From positions 1-43,285 of the forward strand of contig JAJFUG010000207.1 of the NCBI GenBank assembly GCA_021372515.1: 43,285 bases of DNA. Reading direction: 5' to 3'. Below, piece after piece: positions 24,780 to 33,487 of this stretch; the first letter of the stretch is position 1, and every line of letters starts with the position of its first letter. The notes under the pieces are model-generated. The model was given only the letters and a program-made list of their open reading frames with translations. It had not been told where the DNA came from and made no database searches. This DNA is from a bacterium. Its GTDB lineage: Bacteria > Gemmatimonadota > Glassbacteria > GWA2-58-10. A program made the translations under genes and the position numbers.

Positions 24780-25757
24780 TCACTGCTCCACGCTCGGATA
24801 CCCCCGGCTATCCCAGGTGATCGGCGCGACCCAGGGATAACGGCCGGTCCTTTCCTTGTCCCAGGCGTGGTAGCAGACCCACCAGGCGCCGTCCGGCCCG
24901 ACAAACACCGAGTTGTGCCCCGGCCCCCACTGGCCCTCCACGGTGTGAAGCAGGGCGTACGGCTCACCATCCGAGCCGCGCATCCGCTCCCAGGGCCCGT
25001 CGAGGCTCGACGAGCGCGCCACGGTCACGTGGTAGGAGCCATCGCGCCAGTTGCCGCGGCTGGAGAACAGGTAGAACACGCCCTCGCGCCGGATCACGAA
25101 CGGTCCCTCCTCCCATTCCACTGTCTCATCCGGGAACACCAGCCTGGGCTCGTTCGCCAGGTGCAGCGGATCGACAAAGCGGTCCACCAGGAGCTGGCCC
25201 ACGTGCGGGTTGCCCTCGTTGCCGGTATAGAAAAGGCGGCCGTCCTGCGGTGTTAAAAACTGCGGGTCCCCGTCAATGGAGGGCTGCTGCACGAGCTTGG
25301 CCCCGCTGTCCAGGTAGGGGCCCTCGATCCGCTCGGACACGGCCACCCGCACGTAGCGGCGCTCCGGGTCGCCATCCGAATCGGAGGTGTAGTAGAAATA
25401 GAACTTCCCCTCCAGCTCCACGAACTCCGGGGCCCAGTAGTTGGCCTTGTGGCTGCCCTCGTACTCCGGGCGGACCAGAACCGGGCCGAGTTCCTCCCAC
25501 TTTTTGAGGTCCGGGGAGCGGAACATCAGGTAGCGGCGCTCCTCGACTCCTTTTTTGTGCTCGGTGCCCACCAGGAACCAGAAATCACCCCGGCGCAGCA
25601 TGAACGGGTCGGCGACCGGGCAGCCGGTGTCCAGGCGCCAGGGCTTGACCGGCGCGCCGGTTTCGGCAGCCGCGCTCAACTTTGCCCCTATCGCCGCGGC
25701 CAGAAGCGGCCCGCCGGCCAGTCCCAGAAAGAACCGTCGCTGCAAGGTGCACCTCAT
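24780..25757 (-). CDS. GH43-family glycoside hydrolase with Tat-type signal
   Basis: A 325-residue five-bladed propeller hydrolase of the GH43/GH32/GH117 clan, probably GH43 (arabinanase, xylosidase or arabinofuranosidase). The N-terminus QRRFFLGLAGGPLLAAAIGAK has twin arginines followed by Phe-Phe-Leu, a Tat-type export signal. Catalytic-site segments are CPVADPFML near residue 48 (general-base Asp), NYWAPEFVE, SIDGDPQFL near residue 160 (pKa-modulating Asp) and WEEGPFVIRR near residue 215 (general-acid Glu); GPGHNSVF lies near residue 280. The mature enzyme is small and has no carbohydrate-binding module. It heads an operon with a membrane protein, a VOC protein and an MtaA-like URO-D protein. 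The exact substrate cannot be read from the sequence. Confidence 0.85.
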   Translation of the reverse strand: MRCTLQRRFFLGLAGGPLLAAAIGAKLSAAAETGAPVKPWRLDTGCPVADPFMLRRGDFWFLVGTEHKKGVEERRYLMFRSPDLKKWEELGPVLVRPEYEGSHKANYWAPEFVELEGKFYFYYTSDSDGDPERRYVRVAVSERIEGPYLDSGAKLVQQPSIDGDPQFLTPQDGRLFYTGNEGNPHVGQLLVDRFVDPLHLANEPRLVFPDETVEWEEGPFVIRREGVFYLFSSRGNWRDGSYHVTVARSSSLDGPWERMRGSDGEPYALLHTVEGQWGPGHNSVFVGPDGAWWVCYHAWDKERTGRYPWVAPITWDSRGYPSVEQ

Positions 25758-26086
25758 TGATAATATGACCCTTTGAGAGCAGGCGTAATGTCAAGATGCA
25801 GACGTAACATCCTACTCTTCTTTCGTTTCGGCGAAAGAAGCAAAGCCAGCGGGGGCGCGAACTCGTCCCGGCCACGTCTCCTCTTCGACTTCAAGTGTCT
25901 ACGGAATTCTGATTCCGCTCCAGAGTTGCAGGGCGGCGCTGCCGCGAATCGCCACCACACCGCAAGCATATCTGGGCCAAGATGTTTCACGCGCTCAGAC
26001 CCACGCTGCCTTTGCGGGAGGCTCAGACAGATGCGGCCCCCAAAGACAACTGCGCCCGGCCCTGCACAGGCTCGCGTTAATCCGGC
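25758..26086. other. intergenic region with a 9-bp hairpin
   Basis: About 330 bases between the moaCB stop and the GH43 start, both on the minus strand. The 24-base segment 25817-25840 folds as CTTCTTTCG and CGAAAGAAG around a TTTCGG loop. No convincing promoter or gene was found. The reading frames here lack family sequence and ribosome-binding sites. Confidence 0.5.
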
Positions 26087-27001
26087 TCATTGGTTGTGGC
26101 CCTCTCCGGCCAGCATGCGCAAAGCGTGAAAGAGCGCCGGGAACAGGGCATCCAGCGATTCCATCACCCCGCCGGGCGAGCCGGGCAGGTTGACGATCAG
26201 AGTGTTGCCGCGAAGCCCGGCCCGCCCGCGCGAGAGCATGGCAAGCGGCGATCTCTCGCCGCCGTAGACCCGCGCCGCCTCGACAATCCCCGGGGCCTCG
26301 CGCTCGATCACGCTCTCCATGGCCTCGGGGGTGACATCCCGCGGCCCGGCCCCGGTGCCGCCGGTGGTGAGCACCAGGTCGAGCTTGGCCTCATCGGCCA
26401 GGCGAACCAGGGCTTCGCGCACTTTTTCGGCATCATCCGGCACGATCACATATTCCGGCACCGCGAACCCGTCCGTCTCCAGGCGCTCCACGATCAGCCG
26501 CCCGGAACCGTCGCTGCGGCGGCCCTCTGCCACCGAGTCGGAGACCACCAGCACCCCGGCCCGCGCCCCCCGCGGCGGCTCGCTGTCCCAGCCGGACTTG
26601 CCGCCGGTCTTGGAGACCAGCCGCACCTCGCGTATCTCCATCGTGGTGTCGAGCATCTTGAGCATGTCGTACAGGGTGAGCGCGGCCACCGCGGCCGCGG
26701 TGAGGGCCTCCATCTCCACGCCGGTCTTGTGGATCGCTTTCACCTCGGCGCGCACCTTGATCCAGTCGTCGCCGAAAGTGTAGCTCACCCCGGCGTAATC
26801 CAGGGGCAGGGGATGGCAGTAGGGAATTATTGAAGGAGTGTTCTTGGCCGCCTGGACCGCGGCCACGCGGGCCACCTCCTGCGGGTCGCCCTTGGGCACA
26901 CGGCCCTCGCGGATCAGGCCGATGGTCTCGGGCTGAAGGCTCAGCACCGCCTCGGCCACGGCGATCCTGAGAGTCCTTATCTTGCGTGAGACATCCCGCA
27001 C
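26087..27001 (-). CDS. moaCB: bifunctional MoaC-MoaB molybdenum cofactor protein
   Basis: A 304-residue fusion. Residues 1-145 are MoaC, cyclic pyranopterin monophosphate synthase, with the conserved [60 protein letters not shown] and SKTGGKSG segments; the catalytic lysines are in PKGD and GGKSG. Residues about 150-300 are MoaB/MogA, which adenylates molybdopterin, with [38 protein letters not shown] and [11 protein letters not shown]. MoaC is shorter at the N-terminus than usual: it begins with (M)RDVSRK, equivalent to the family's MVDVS, so the leading strand is missing. The start is GTG at 27001 with GGAGG seven bases upstream. It follows addA after 40 bases. The fused architecture is known in other bacteria. 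Confidence 0.92.
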   Translation of the reverse strand: MRDVSRKIRTLRIAVAEAVLSLQPETIGLIREGRVPKGDPQEVARVAAVQAAKNTPSIIPYCHPLPLDYAGVSYTFGDDWIKVRAEVKAIHKTGVEMEALTAAAVAALTLYDMLKMLDTTMEIREVRLVSKTGGKSGWDSEPPRGARAGVLVVSDSVAEGRRSDGSGRLIVERLETDGFAVPEYVIVPDDAEKVREALVRLADEAKLDLVLTTGGTGAGPRDVTPEAMESVIEREAPGIVEAARVYGGERSPLAMLSRGRAGLRGNTLIVNLPGSPGGVMESLDALFPALFHALRMLAGEGHNQ

Positions 27002-27041
27002 GTTGCACCTCCGGCGCTCGAATTGGGCTGATTGTGTCCGG

Positions 27042-30000
27042 TCAGATTTTAATGTATGTCCCCTCGCCGGTAAAGAAAAGCCCGCACTCGGCCACCGGCT
27101 CGCCGGTCATGCGCCGCCAGTAGTCGGCGTAGAGGCGCACCTGGGGGGCGTGACGCTCGACCAGGGGCCCGAAACCAGCCGCTCCAGGCCGCTCGGTCTT
27201 GTAGTCCACTATCACCCAGCCGGCGCTCTCGCGGAACAGAAGGTCGATCTGGCCGCGGACAATCTGGGGCCGCCCGGGCGGACTGTCCGGGGCGAGCACA
27301 GTGAACGGGGCCTCGGTCAGGCAGAGGGATGCCGCCCGGGCGCGGGCCCAGAGAGGCGAGCCAACCACGGCCCGCACGGTCTCGATGGCGCTCTCCAGCC
27401 GGGACTGCTCCAGTTCCTGTTCTCGCAGGACCGCACGGGCCAGGTTGTGCAGATCAGCTCCCGGGTGCGCCATGGCCGCCTGCAGTAGCTGGTGCACCAC
27501 CGAGCCGAACTCGGCCCCGGAGCCTGAGGCCACGTAGGAATCCTCGCCCGTGACTCCGGCTTTTTTTCGGGCGGCCAGAATGTCATAGCTGGGCTGCGCG
27601 GCGATGCTCCAGGCCGCCTGTATCTCAGTTTCCGCCTGTATAGGGTCGGGCAGGGTGAAGGCGGCAGCCGGCCCGGCCTCGCCCGCCTGCGGCCCGGGCG
27701 CGGGCAGCTCCGCGGCTCCCTCCAGTACTGGGGCGAAATAGTTCCAGGGGTTGCGGTTATTGTAGCTGGCGCGCTGGGTGACCACCAGCATCGAGCCGGC
27801 CCGGGTGGCGGCCACGTACAGAAGGCGCAGGTGCTCGGCCTCCAGGAACTGCTTTTCGCGCGCGGCAAAAGTCTCCCAGTCCGGGTGGCAGGCCACCGGA
27901 CGAGAGGCATACGGTCCGTAGCTTTCGCTGATCAGAAGGTAGCCGCGGGGGTTGCCGCCGCCGCGGTCCACGTGCACCTCGGGCTCGCGGCCGCCGCTGT
28001 CCGCGCCGGAGGGATCGGCCAGGAACACCACCGGCGCCTCGAGGCCCTTGGCCTGATGCAGGTTCATTAGCCTGACCGCCGGGCCGCCCGCGCCTGCGGC
28101 GCTGAGGCTTTCCTCCTGGCGCTTCCCGTAGGCCAGCTCGCCCAGGCGCTCGACCGCCGCGGCCAGGCCCTCGCGTCCCACCGCCCGGACCAGCTCCAGG
28201 GCGCGGGCCAGGCTCCCGGCCTGCATGTCTCCTCCCCCGGCGGCCACGGCCGAGGCGAAAAGGCCCAGCCGCGCGGCTATGCGGTGGAAAGCCGCCACCA
28301 CCGGGAGCTGACGCAGCCAGAGGGCGCACTCTTTCAGCGTGTCGAAGATGCCGGCCAGACTGTCACGCAGGGCGGGCTCCAGGCCGGCGGGCGGGGTTCG
28401 GCGGTAGTCGAACCGTCCCCCGGCGCGCACGAACGCGTAAAGCTCGCGGTCGCTCAGGCCGAACGCCGCGCTGCGCAACAGCGCCGCCAGGCGCACCGGG
28501 TCATCCGGCCGGACCAGGGCGGAAAGGGCCAGGTGCAGCATTTTGAGTTCCTCAACCCGGTCCAGCGCCCCCCCACCGGTGGCGGCGCAGGGCAGCCCGA
28601 CCGACTCCAGGGCGGCGGCGAAATCGCGCAGATGCTTGCGGTTGCGGGTGATGATCAGGAAGTCTCCCGGCTTGGCCGCTGGAGGCACCCCGCGTTCGAG
28701 CTGGGCCGCCGTGCGGGGCAGGCCCGCGCCGCTGTCCACGGCCTGACGGATGAACCGCGCCACCTGCAGGCTCTCCACCCGGGTGATCTGGCTCACCTCT
28801 TTCGGCAAGCGCAGGGCACGTATCCCCGACAGCTCGCCGGGGCTTTCCGGCTGGCGGCCGGGCAGAAGGGGCATCCACTCGGGCGAGCAGTCCCCGGCCC
28901 GCGCGGCGAAAGCCTCCTCGAACGCCCCGTTCACCCAGCCGATAATCTCCGGGTCGGAGCGGAAATTGGCGCTCAAGGCCACCCGCAGTCCACCCGCGGC
29001 CTCGATCCGGCCGCGCACCTGGTTGTAGGTGACTATATCGGCGCGGCGGAAACGGTAGATCGACTGCTTGGGGTCGCCCACCACGAACAGAGAGCCGGGC
29101 GCGGGTACGCAGCGCCGCCAGTCGGTTTCCTGCGGGTCGGTGGCGGTGAGCAGCAGAAGCACCTCGGCCTGAAGGGGGTCGGTGTCCTGGAACTCATCCA
29201 CCAGCACGTGGCTGAACCGCGCGCGGAAATACCGCCGCACCGCCGGGTTGTCGCGCAGAAGCGCCGCCGCCCGGCAGAGCAGGTCCTGGTAGCTGAGCAG
29301 GCCGCGCGATTCCAGAAGGCCGCGGTAGGCTTTCCGCCCCTCCAGGGCGAAACCCAGGGCCGCCTGATAGCGGTGCGCCCGCCAGCGCTCCAGCCAGGGC
29401 GCGGCGTGCTCGCTGCGGAATGTCTCCCAGCGTTCCAGTTCTTCCCCGGCCTGGGCCTTTTTCCCGGGCCAGATTTTCTGGACTGTCTTGACTTTCTTGA
29501 ACGCCTCCAGCACCTCGGCCAGGCCGGCCGGCTCATCGAGGTCGCGGGCCCGCACCAGGCGGGTCACCAGACGGCCCGTGGGGATCAGCTCATCGTTGCC
29601 CGTGTCCTCCGGCAGATCGAGCGAGTCAAAATGGGCGCACCAGCGTCGCAGTTCGGCGATCACTGCCGCACTGCCTGTCAGCGGGACCTCCGGGGCGGGC
29701 CAGGCGTCATCCCCCAGGTCGCCGAAACGGCAGAGGTTGCGGTAGGCGCTCTCCAGGACTGAGGGCTCCAGGCCCAGGGCCTCCAGACGGTCGAGCCAGG
29801 GACTGTCGGCGGCGTAGATCCCGGCCAGGAACTCCTGCCAGGCCTCGGCCATCACCCGCTCATCGGTCTCGTCATCCGCCTCCTCGAAGCCCACCCGCAC
29901 GCCGGCCTCCACTGGGCGCTCCCGCAGAAGGCGCGCGCAGAACGAGTGGATCGTGCCGATGAAGCAGCGGTCGAGGCTCCCGAGGGCCGCGGCCAGACGC

Positions 30001-30278
30001 GCGCGCTCCTGCGGCTCCGCGGAGGCGGCGGCTCGTCGCTCCAGCGCGGCCACGAACCGCCCGCGCAGCTCGGAGGCGGCCTTGCGGGTGAATGTCACCG
30101 CGGCGATGCTCTCCACCCGGCAGCTCCCCGCGGCGAGCAGGGCCAGCAGACGGTCGACCATCTTGGTGGTCTTGCCCGTGCCCGCGGCGGCCTCCACCAG
30201 GAGGCAGCGGGTCAGCTCCCGGTCGATCAGCTCGCGCTGGGCTTGGTCCGGGGGCGCGCTGTGAGGGTTGCCGCTCAT
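27042..30278 (-). CDS. addA: AddA: UvrD-type helicase-nuclease subunit
   Basis: A 1078-residue superfamily 1 helicase with a C-terminal nuclease, the AddA/RecB-type subunit that unwinds and degrades double-strand breaks for recombination. Walker A is LVEAAAGTGKTTKM at residues 27-40, motif Ia AAVTFTRKAASELRGRF, Walker B VLVDEFQDTDPLQ at 358-370, motif III VVGDPKQSIYRFRRAD near 400, later helicase motifs SANFRSDPEIIGWVN near 440 and VRLMNLHQAKGLEAPVVFL near 740. The nuclease domain at about 1010-1028 has QIDLLF and VIVDYKTE, the PD-(D/E)XK signature. The start at 30278 overlaps the addB stop as ATGA. The gene pair order addB-addA is typical. moaCB follows. Confidence 0.92.
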   Translation of the reverse strand: MSGNPHSAPPDQAQRELIDRELTRCLLVEAAAGTGKTTKMVDRLLALLAAGSCRVESIAAVTFTRKAASELRGRFVAALERRAAASAEPQERARLAAALGSLDRCFIGTIHSFCARLLRERPVEAGVRVGFEEADDETDERVMAEAWQEFLAGIYAADSPWLDRLEALGLEPSVLESAYRNLCRFGDLGDDAWPAPEVPLTGSAAVIAELRRWCAHFDSLDLPEDTGNDELIPTGRLVTRLVRARDLDEPAGLAEVLEAFKKVKTVQKIWPGKKAQAGEELERWETFRSEHAAPWLERWRAHRYQAALGFALEGRKAYRGLLESRGLLSYQDLLCRAAALLRDNPAVRRYFRARFSHVLVDEFQDTDPLQAEVLLLLTATDPQETDWRRCVPAPGSLFVVGDPKQSIYRFRRADIVTYNQVRGRIEAAGGLRVALSANFRSDPEIIGWVNGAFEEAFAARAGDCSPEWMPLLPGRQPESPGELSGIRALRLPKEVSQITRVESLQVARFIRQAVDSGAGLPRTAAQLERGVPPAAKPGDFLIITRNRKHLRDFAAALESVGLPCAATGGGALDRVEELKMLHLALSALVRPDDPVRLAALLRSAAFGLSDRELYAFVRAGGRFDYRRTPPAGLEPALRDSLAGIFDTLKECALWLRQLPVVAAFHRIAARLGLFASAVAAGGGDMQAGSLARALELVRAVGREGLAAAVERLGELAYGKRQEESLSAAGAGGPAVRLMNLHQAKGLEAPVVFLADPSGADSGGREPEVHVDRGGGNPRGYLLISESYGPYASRPVACHPDWETFAAREKQFLEAEHLRLLYVAATRAGSMLVVTQRASYNNRNPWNYFAPVLEGAAELPAPGPQAGEAGPAAAFTLPDPIQAETEIQAAWSIAAQPSYDILAARKKAGVTGEDSYVASGSGAEFGSVVHQLLQAAMAHPGADLHNLARAVLREQELEQSRLESAIETVRAVVGSPLWARARAASLCLTEAPFTVLAPDSPPGRPQIVRGQIDLLFRESAGWVIVDYKTERPGAAGFGPLVERHAPQVRLYADYWRRMTGEPVAECGLFFTGEGTYIKI

Positions 30279-33200
30279 GCCTCCCCTTTCTCCGGCCGCA
30301 GAAGGCGGAACGGTTCGAGGGCCGTGTTTTCGAGATTGCGCCGCTTGTCCGAGGAGGCAGCCACGGTGCGGTGAAGGTCGCCGCAGGCGGCCCGGTAGTC
30401 GCAATTGACACAGTCGGGCGGGTCGCCGGAGGTGCTGTCGGCATCCGTGGCGATAAAGGCCCCCGCGGCCAGGCTATCGCAGAGGTGGGTCAGGGTGTCG
30501 CCCCATTCCACCAAATCCTCGCGACGCCAGCGCAGGCGCCGCCCCTGTCCGCGCGGCCCGGGGAAGAAAAACCCGAACGCCGCGGCCCGCGCCGATTCGC
30601 CATGCAGCCCGCGCAGCGCCCCTCCGGCCAGCTCCAGGTAAAGGGCGGGCTGGACCACCCGCCCCTGCTTGAGCGGGTCGGACAGGCTGAACCGGCTTGC
30701 ACTCCCGGTCTTGTAATCCCAGATCACGAAAGCGCCGTCCGGCTCGCGGTCCACCCGGTCGATCCGTCCGCGCAGACGCAGCGTGCGGCCATCCGGCAGG
30801 CGAATCGCTCCCGGGGCTTCGCTCGTGTCCCCGGCCTGGGGGTCCTCCTGCATGCCGATCGACCATTCCAGGTAGAACGGCGTGCTACGGCGGCAGTGCT
30901 CGGCCTCCTCGGCCAGGAATACTGCCGCGGTGCGCTCCAGCTCGCGGCGACGGCGATGGTAAGCCCCCTCGGTGGCGGGCGGGTACTGCGCGCGGTAGCG
31001 GCCGACCACACGCTCAAGGGTCGCGGCCAGAAGATCACGTTGCGCGGGGGTATCCTCCGGTTTCGCCCCCTGTTCGATCAGGCTACGGATAAATTTATGG
31101 AAGACCTCGTGCAGAAGGCTGCCGGCCTGGCGGTGGTCCAGCCAGAGCGACAGGTCGGCGTCGTAATCCTCGGGTGGCTTGAGCCTGAGGGCGTATTGGA
31201 AAAAATAGGCCAGCGGGCAGCGTCCCAGGTGCTCGAACGCGGAAGGCGACATCACGCGGTCAGAAGCAAGAGTCGGGTCGAGGTCGCGCCCGGCCTCGGG
31301 CACGAACCCGTCATAGCCGGTCAGGTGGCCGCTGTGCCGGGCCCGGTCCGCGAGCCGCCCCTGTTCCAAAAACGGGAAACACTTTTCCACCACCGGCCGG
31401 GCCGCGTCGGCGGAGCCGTGCGGGCAGAGTTCGCGCAACCACCATTCACTTCCATCCAGGCAGGCCTGGCCCGGCGCAGGGGCGAAAGAGGCCGCCGCGG
31501 GCAGGTATTCCAGCATGCGGCCCTGGTCGGCCTCCGGCTCGCCGGACAGACGGCGGAAAATCTGCAGTAGGACCGGGCTGGGGAACATCTCGCGGCTGTC
31601 CTCCAGGCTGCGGCAGGAAAAACCCAGGTGCAGCTCGCCGCTCAGCCCCCCGATCAGGTCGCAGAAATCGGCCAGGCCCTGTTCCTGGCGCGCCGCAGCG
31701 GTAGGAAGGCTCCCGGACAGGACCGTGCGCTCGCTATCCAGAAGAACCGGGTCCTGGATCGCACCGCCGGGGAAACGGCTGTCATCCAGACCGAGGATGA
31801 AAGTCACCGGACGGCCGCTGTGGCCGCCCGAGCGCAGGTTGGCCACGTGCAGGCAGCCGGGCGCGGGGTTGGCCCCCAGCACGCTGACCGAATCAAGAAG
31901 CCCGGCCAGATGCGCACGCAGGTCGAGGCCGCCGCCGCTTTCGGAAGCCCAGGGGCGCAACTCATCCAGGCGCTCGCAGAGAGACTTGCGGGCGAAATTG
32001 TCCGGCTCGCCGGAGGTGCGTGCGAAACGTTCGAGGAAGTCTGCCGCCCGCGCCAGAAGAACCGGATCATGTGGGTCGAGTTCAGGGGTTATATCCAGCA
32101 GGCGTCCCGTGAAGTCTTTCAGCCAGCGGGTCAGCTCGATCTGGCGGGAAAGGCTTTCCGCTCCGGATGGATCGCTGTCCTCATCCGTTTGCCCGCTGGT
32201 TTTCAAGCGGCTTTGCAGGTTCTCCAGCCAGACGGCGAGGCCCGGACTGTAGCGGCTGCGGCCCAGGCCCAGGGGGACCCGGCGCAGAACGGCGGCCAGC
32301 TCGGCGCCCGAGGCCGGGGCCTGTCCCAGCTCCAGAAGCCCCTCCTGCAGCATCCCGGTCAGGGCGCTCTGCGGGTAACCCTGCGCCTGCCAGTCGAGCC
32401 AGGCGGCCAGGGCGCGCCCAGGACGGGTCAGGCGCAGGGGGATGCCCTCGGCGAAAGTGAGCGGCAACCCGAGCGGGCTGTTCCACTCTCCCGCGGGCAG
32501 GCAGGCCCGAACGATCTCGTAGAACAGCGGCACGTAGACCGCGCTGTCGGTGTGAAGGACCTCCACCCGGTCCAGGGGCGCGCCGGAGCCGAGCACTTCC
32601 CGCAGCACCGCGCGCACCTCGTTCGACTCGCCCACCGCGCGGAAAATCGAGGTGTGCAGAGCGTCTCCGCCCTCCGGGGCCAGGGCAGCCCCCAGGCGCT
32701 GCGGGTCGAAACCGCGCCGGACACAGGCATCCTCATTCTCAGTCCGCAACAGGCAGCCGGGAGGCAGAAGGCCGAGCAGGCGTTTTTCCAGGCGGGAGAG
32801 ACGGGGGCAGCCGGGCAGCAGCACCCGCAAAAGCGCGGGCAGAGCCGTGCTGTCGTTCTGCAGTCGAGCCGAGGCCAGCTCCAGCAGCCCGGCGTAATCG
32901 GTCAGGCGGCGGCGTTCCAGCTCGCGCAGGTATTCAGTCAGCAGAAGGCGCAGGTCCTCGGCCTTGCCCGGGTCCTCGAAACGGCGCGGGGCGAGCGCCT
33001 CCGGGCTCAGGCCAGCCAGGCGCAGGTCGGTCAACGCCCCCAGCAGGGTGTCGAACAGGCCCTCCCCGGCCGGTTGGGCCAGAAGGTAGCCCGAGCCCCG
33101 TCCGCGCAGGCGCTCGAACAGCACCCCGACCAGGAACGTGCCCACGCTCCGGGAAAGGAATCCCAGCCCGAGACCGGCCAGCCGCGGCGCGGCCAGCTCG

Positions 33201-33367
33201 AAAGCCATGAAGCGCAGGGTGCGCACCCGCATATTGATCGCAGGGGTCCCGTCTGCGGCCAGACGGTCGAGCCACTGGTAACCCACGCGGCGCGAGGGGG
33301 CGAGCAGCCATTTTTCGGTGAGCGGGTGCGTGCGGCACAGCTCGGACAGGGTCTCGGTCAGCCGCAT
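30275..33367 (-). CDS. addB: AddB: nuclease subunit of the AddAB complex
   Basis: A 1030-residue protein matching AddB/RexB-type subunits. The C-terminal third holds the PD-(D/E)XK nuclease (RGRIDRVDREPDGAFVIWDYKTG at about 875-897) and the iron-sulfur cysteines: one in LGRCPLAYFFQYALRLK near residue 710 and three in CVNCDYRAAC near residue 990. The N-terminal helicase-like region lacks an ATP-binding loop: the equivalent place reads LLAPSRRVGYQWL rather than GxxGSGKT. It is therefore likely a structural partner, with any Chi recognition unproven. Gene order and the ATGA overlap with addA support one complex. The start at 33367 is the first ATG; the opening MRLTETLSELCRTHPLTEKW has no export signal, so the complex is cytoplasmic. 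Confidence 0.88.
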   Translation of the reverse strand: MRLTETLSELCRTHPLTEKWLLAPSRRVGYQWLDRLAADGTPAINMRVRTLRFMAFELAAPRLAGLGLGFLSRSVGTFLVGVLFERLRGRGSGYLLAQPAGEGLFDTLLGALTDLRLAGLSPEALAPRRFEDPGKAEDLRLLLTEYLRELERRRLTDYAGLLELASARLQNDSTALPALLRVLLPGCPRLSRLEKRLLGLLPPGCLLRTENEDACVRRGFDPQRLGAALAPEGGDALHTSIFRAVGESNEVRAVLREVLGSGAPLDRVEVLHTDSAVYVPLFYEIVRACLPAGEWNSPLGLPLTFAEGIPLRLTRPGRALAAWLDWQAQGYPQSALTGMLQEGLLELGQAPASGAELAAVLRRVPLGLGRSRYSPGLAVWLENLQSRLKTSGQTDEDSDPSGAESLSRQIELTRWLKDFTGRLLDITPELDPHDPVLLARAADFLERFARTSGEPDNFARKSLCERLDELRPWASESGGGLDLRAHLAGLLDSVSVLGANPAPGCLHVANLRSGGHSGRPVTFILGLDDSRFPGGAIQDPVLLDSERTVLSGSLPTAAARQEQGLADFCDLIGGLSGELHLGFSCRSLEDSREMFPSPVLLQIFRRLSGEPEADQGRMLEYLPAAASFAPAPGQACLDGSEWWLRELCPHGSADAARPVVEKCFPFLEQGRLADRARHSGHLTGYDGFVPEAGRDLDPTLASDRVMSPSAFEHLGRCPLAYFFQYALRLKPPEDYDADLSLWLDHRQAGSLLHEVFHKFIRSLIEQGAKPEDTPAQRDLLAATLERVVGRYRAQYPPATEGAYHRRRRELERTAAVFLAEEAEHCRRSTPFYLEWSIGMQEDPQAGDTSEAPGAIRLPDGRTLRLRGRIDRVDREPDGAFVIWDYKTGSASRFSLSDPLKQGRVVQPALYLELAGGALRGLHGESARAAAFGFFFPGPRGQGRRLRWRREDLVEWGDTLTHLCDSLAAGAFIATDADSTSGDPPDCVNCDYRAACGDLHRTVAASSDKRRNLENTALEPFRLLRPEKGEA

Positions 33368-33487
33368 CTTGGTCTCTCCAGGCCGGGAATTCGATAACCG
33401 CGCTGGATAAACCTACAACGATAGGGGCCTCAACTCCAGACCAAAATGTGCGGATGGAGATAATAAAACACGGCTGGCCGCGGCGGC

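Noticed and set aside
25754-25990. 78-codon minus-strand frame upstream of GH43
   Set aside because: No ribosome site or family match; most of the region looks like promoter/spacer sequence.
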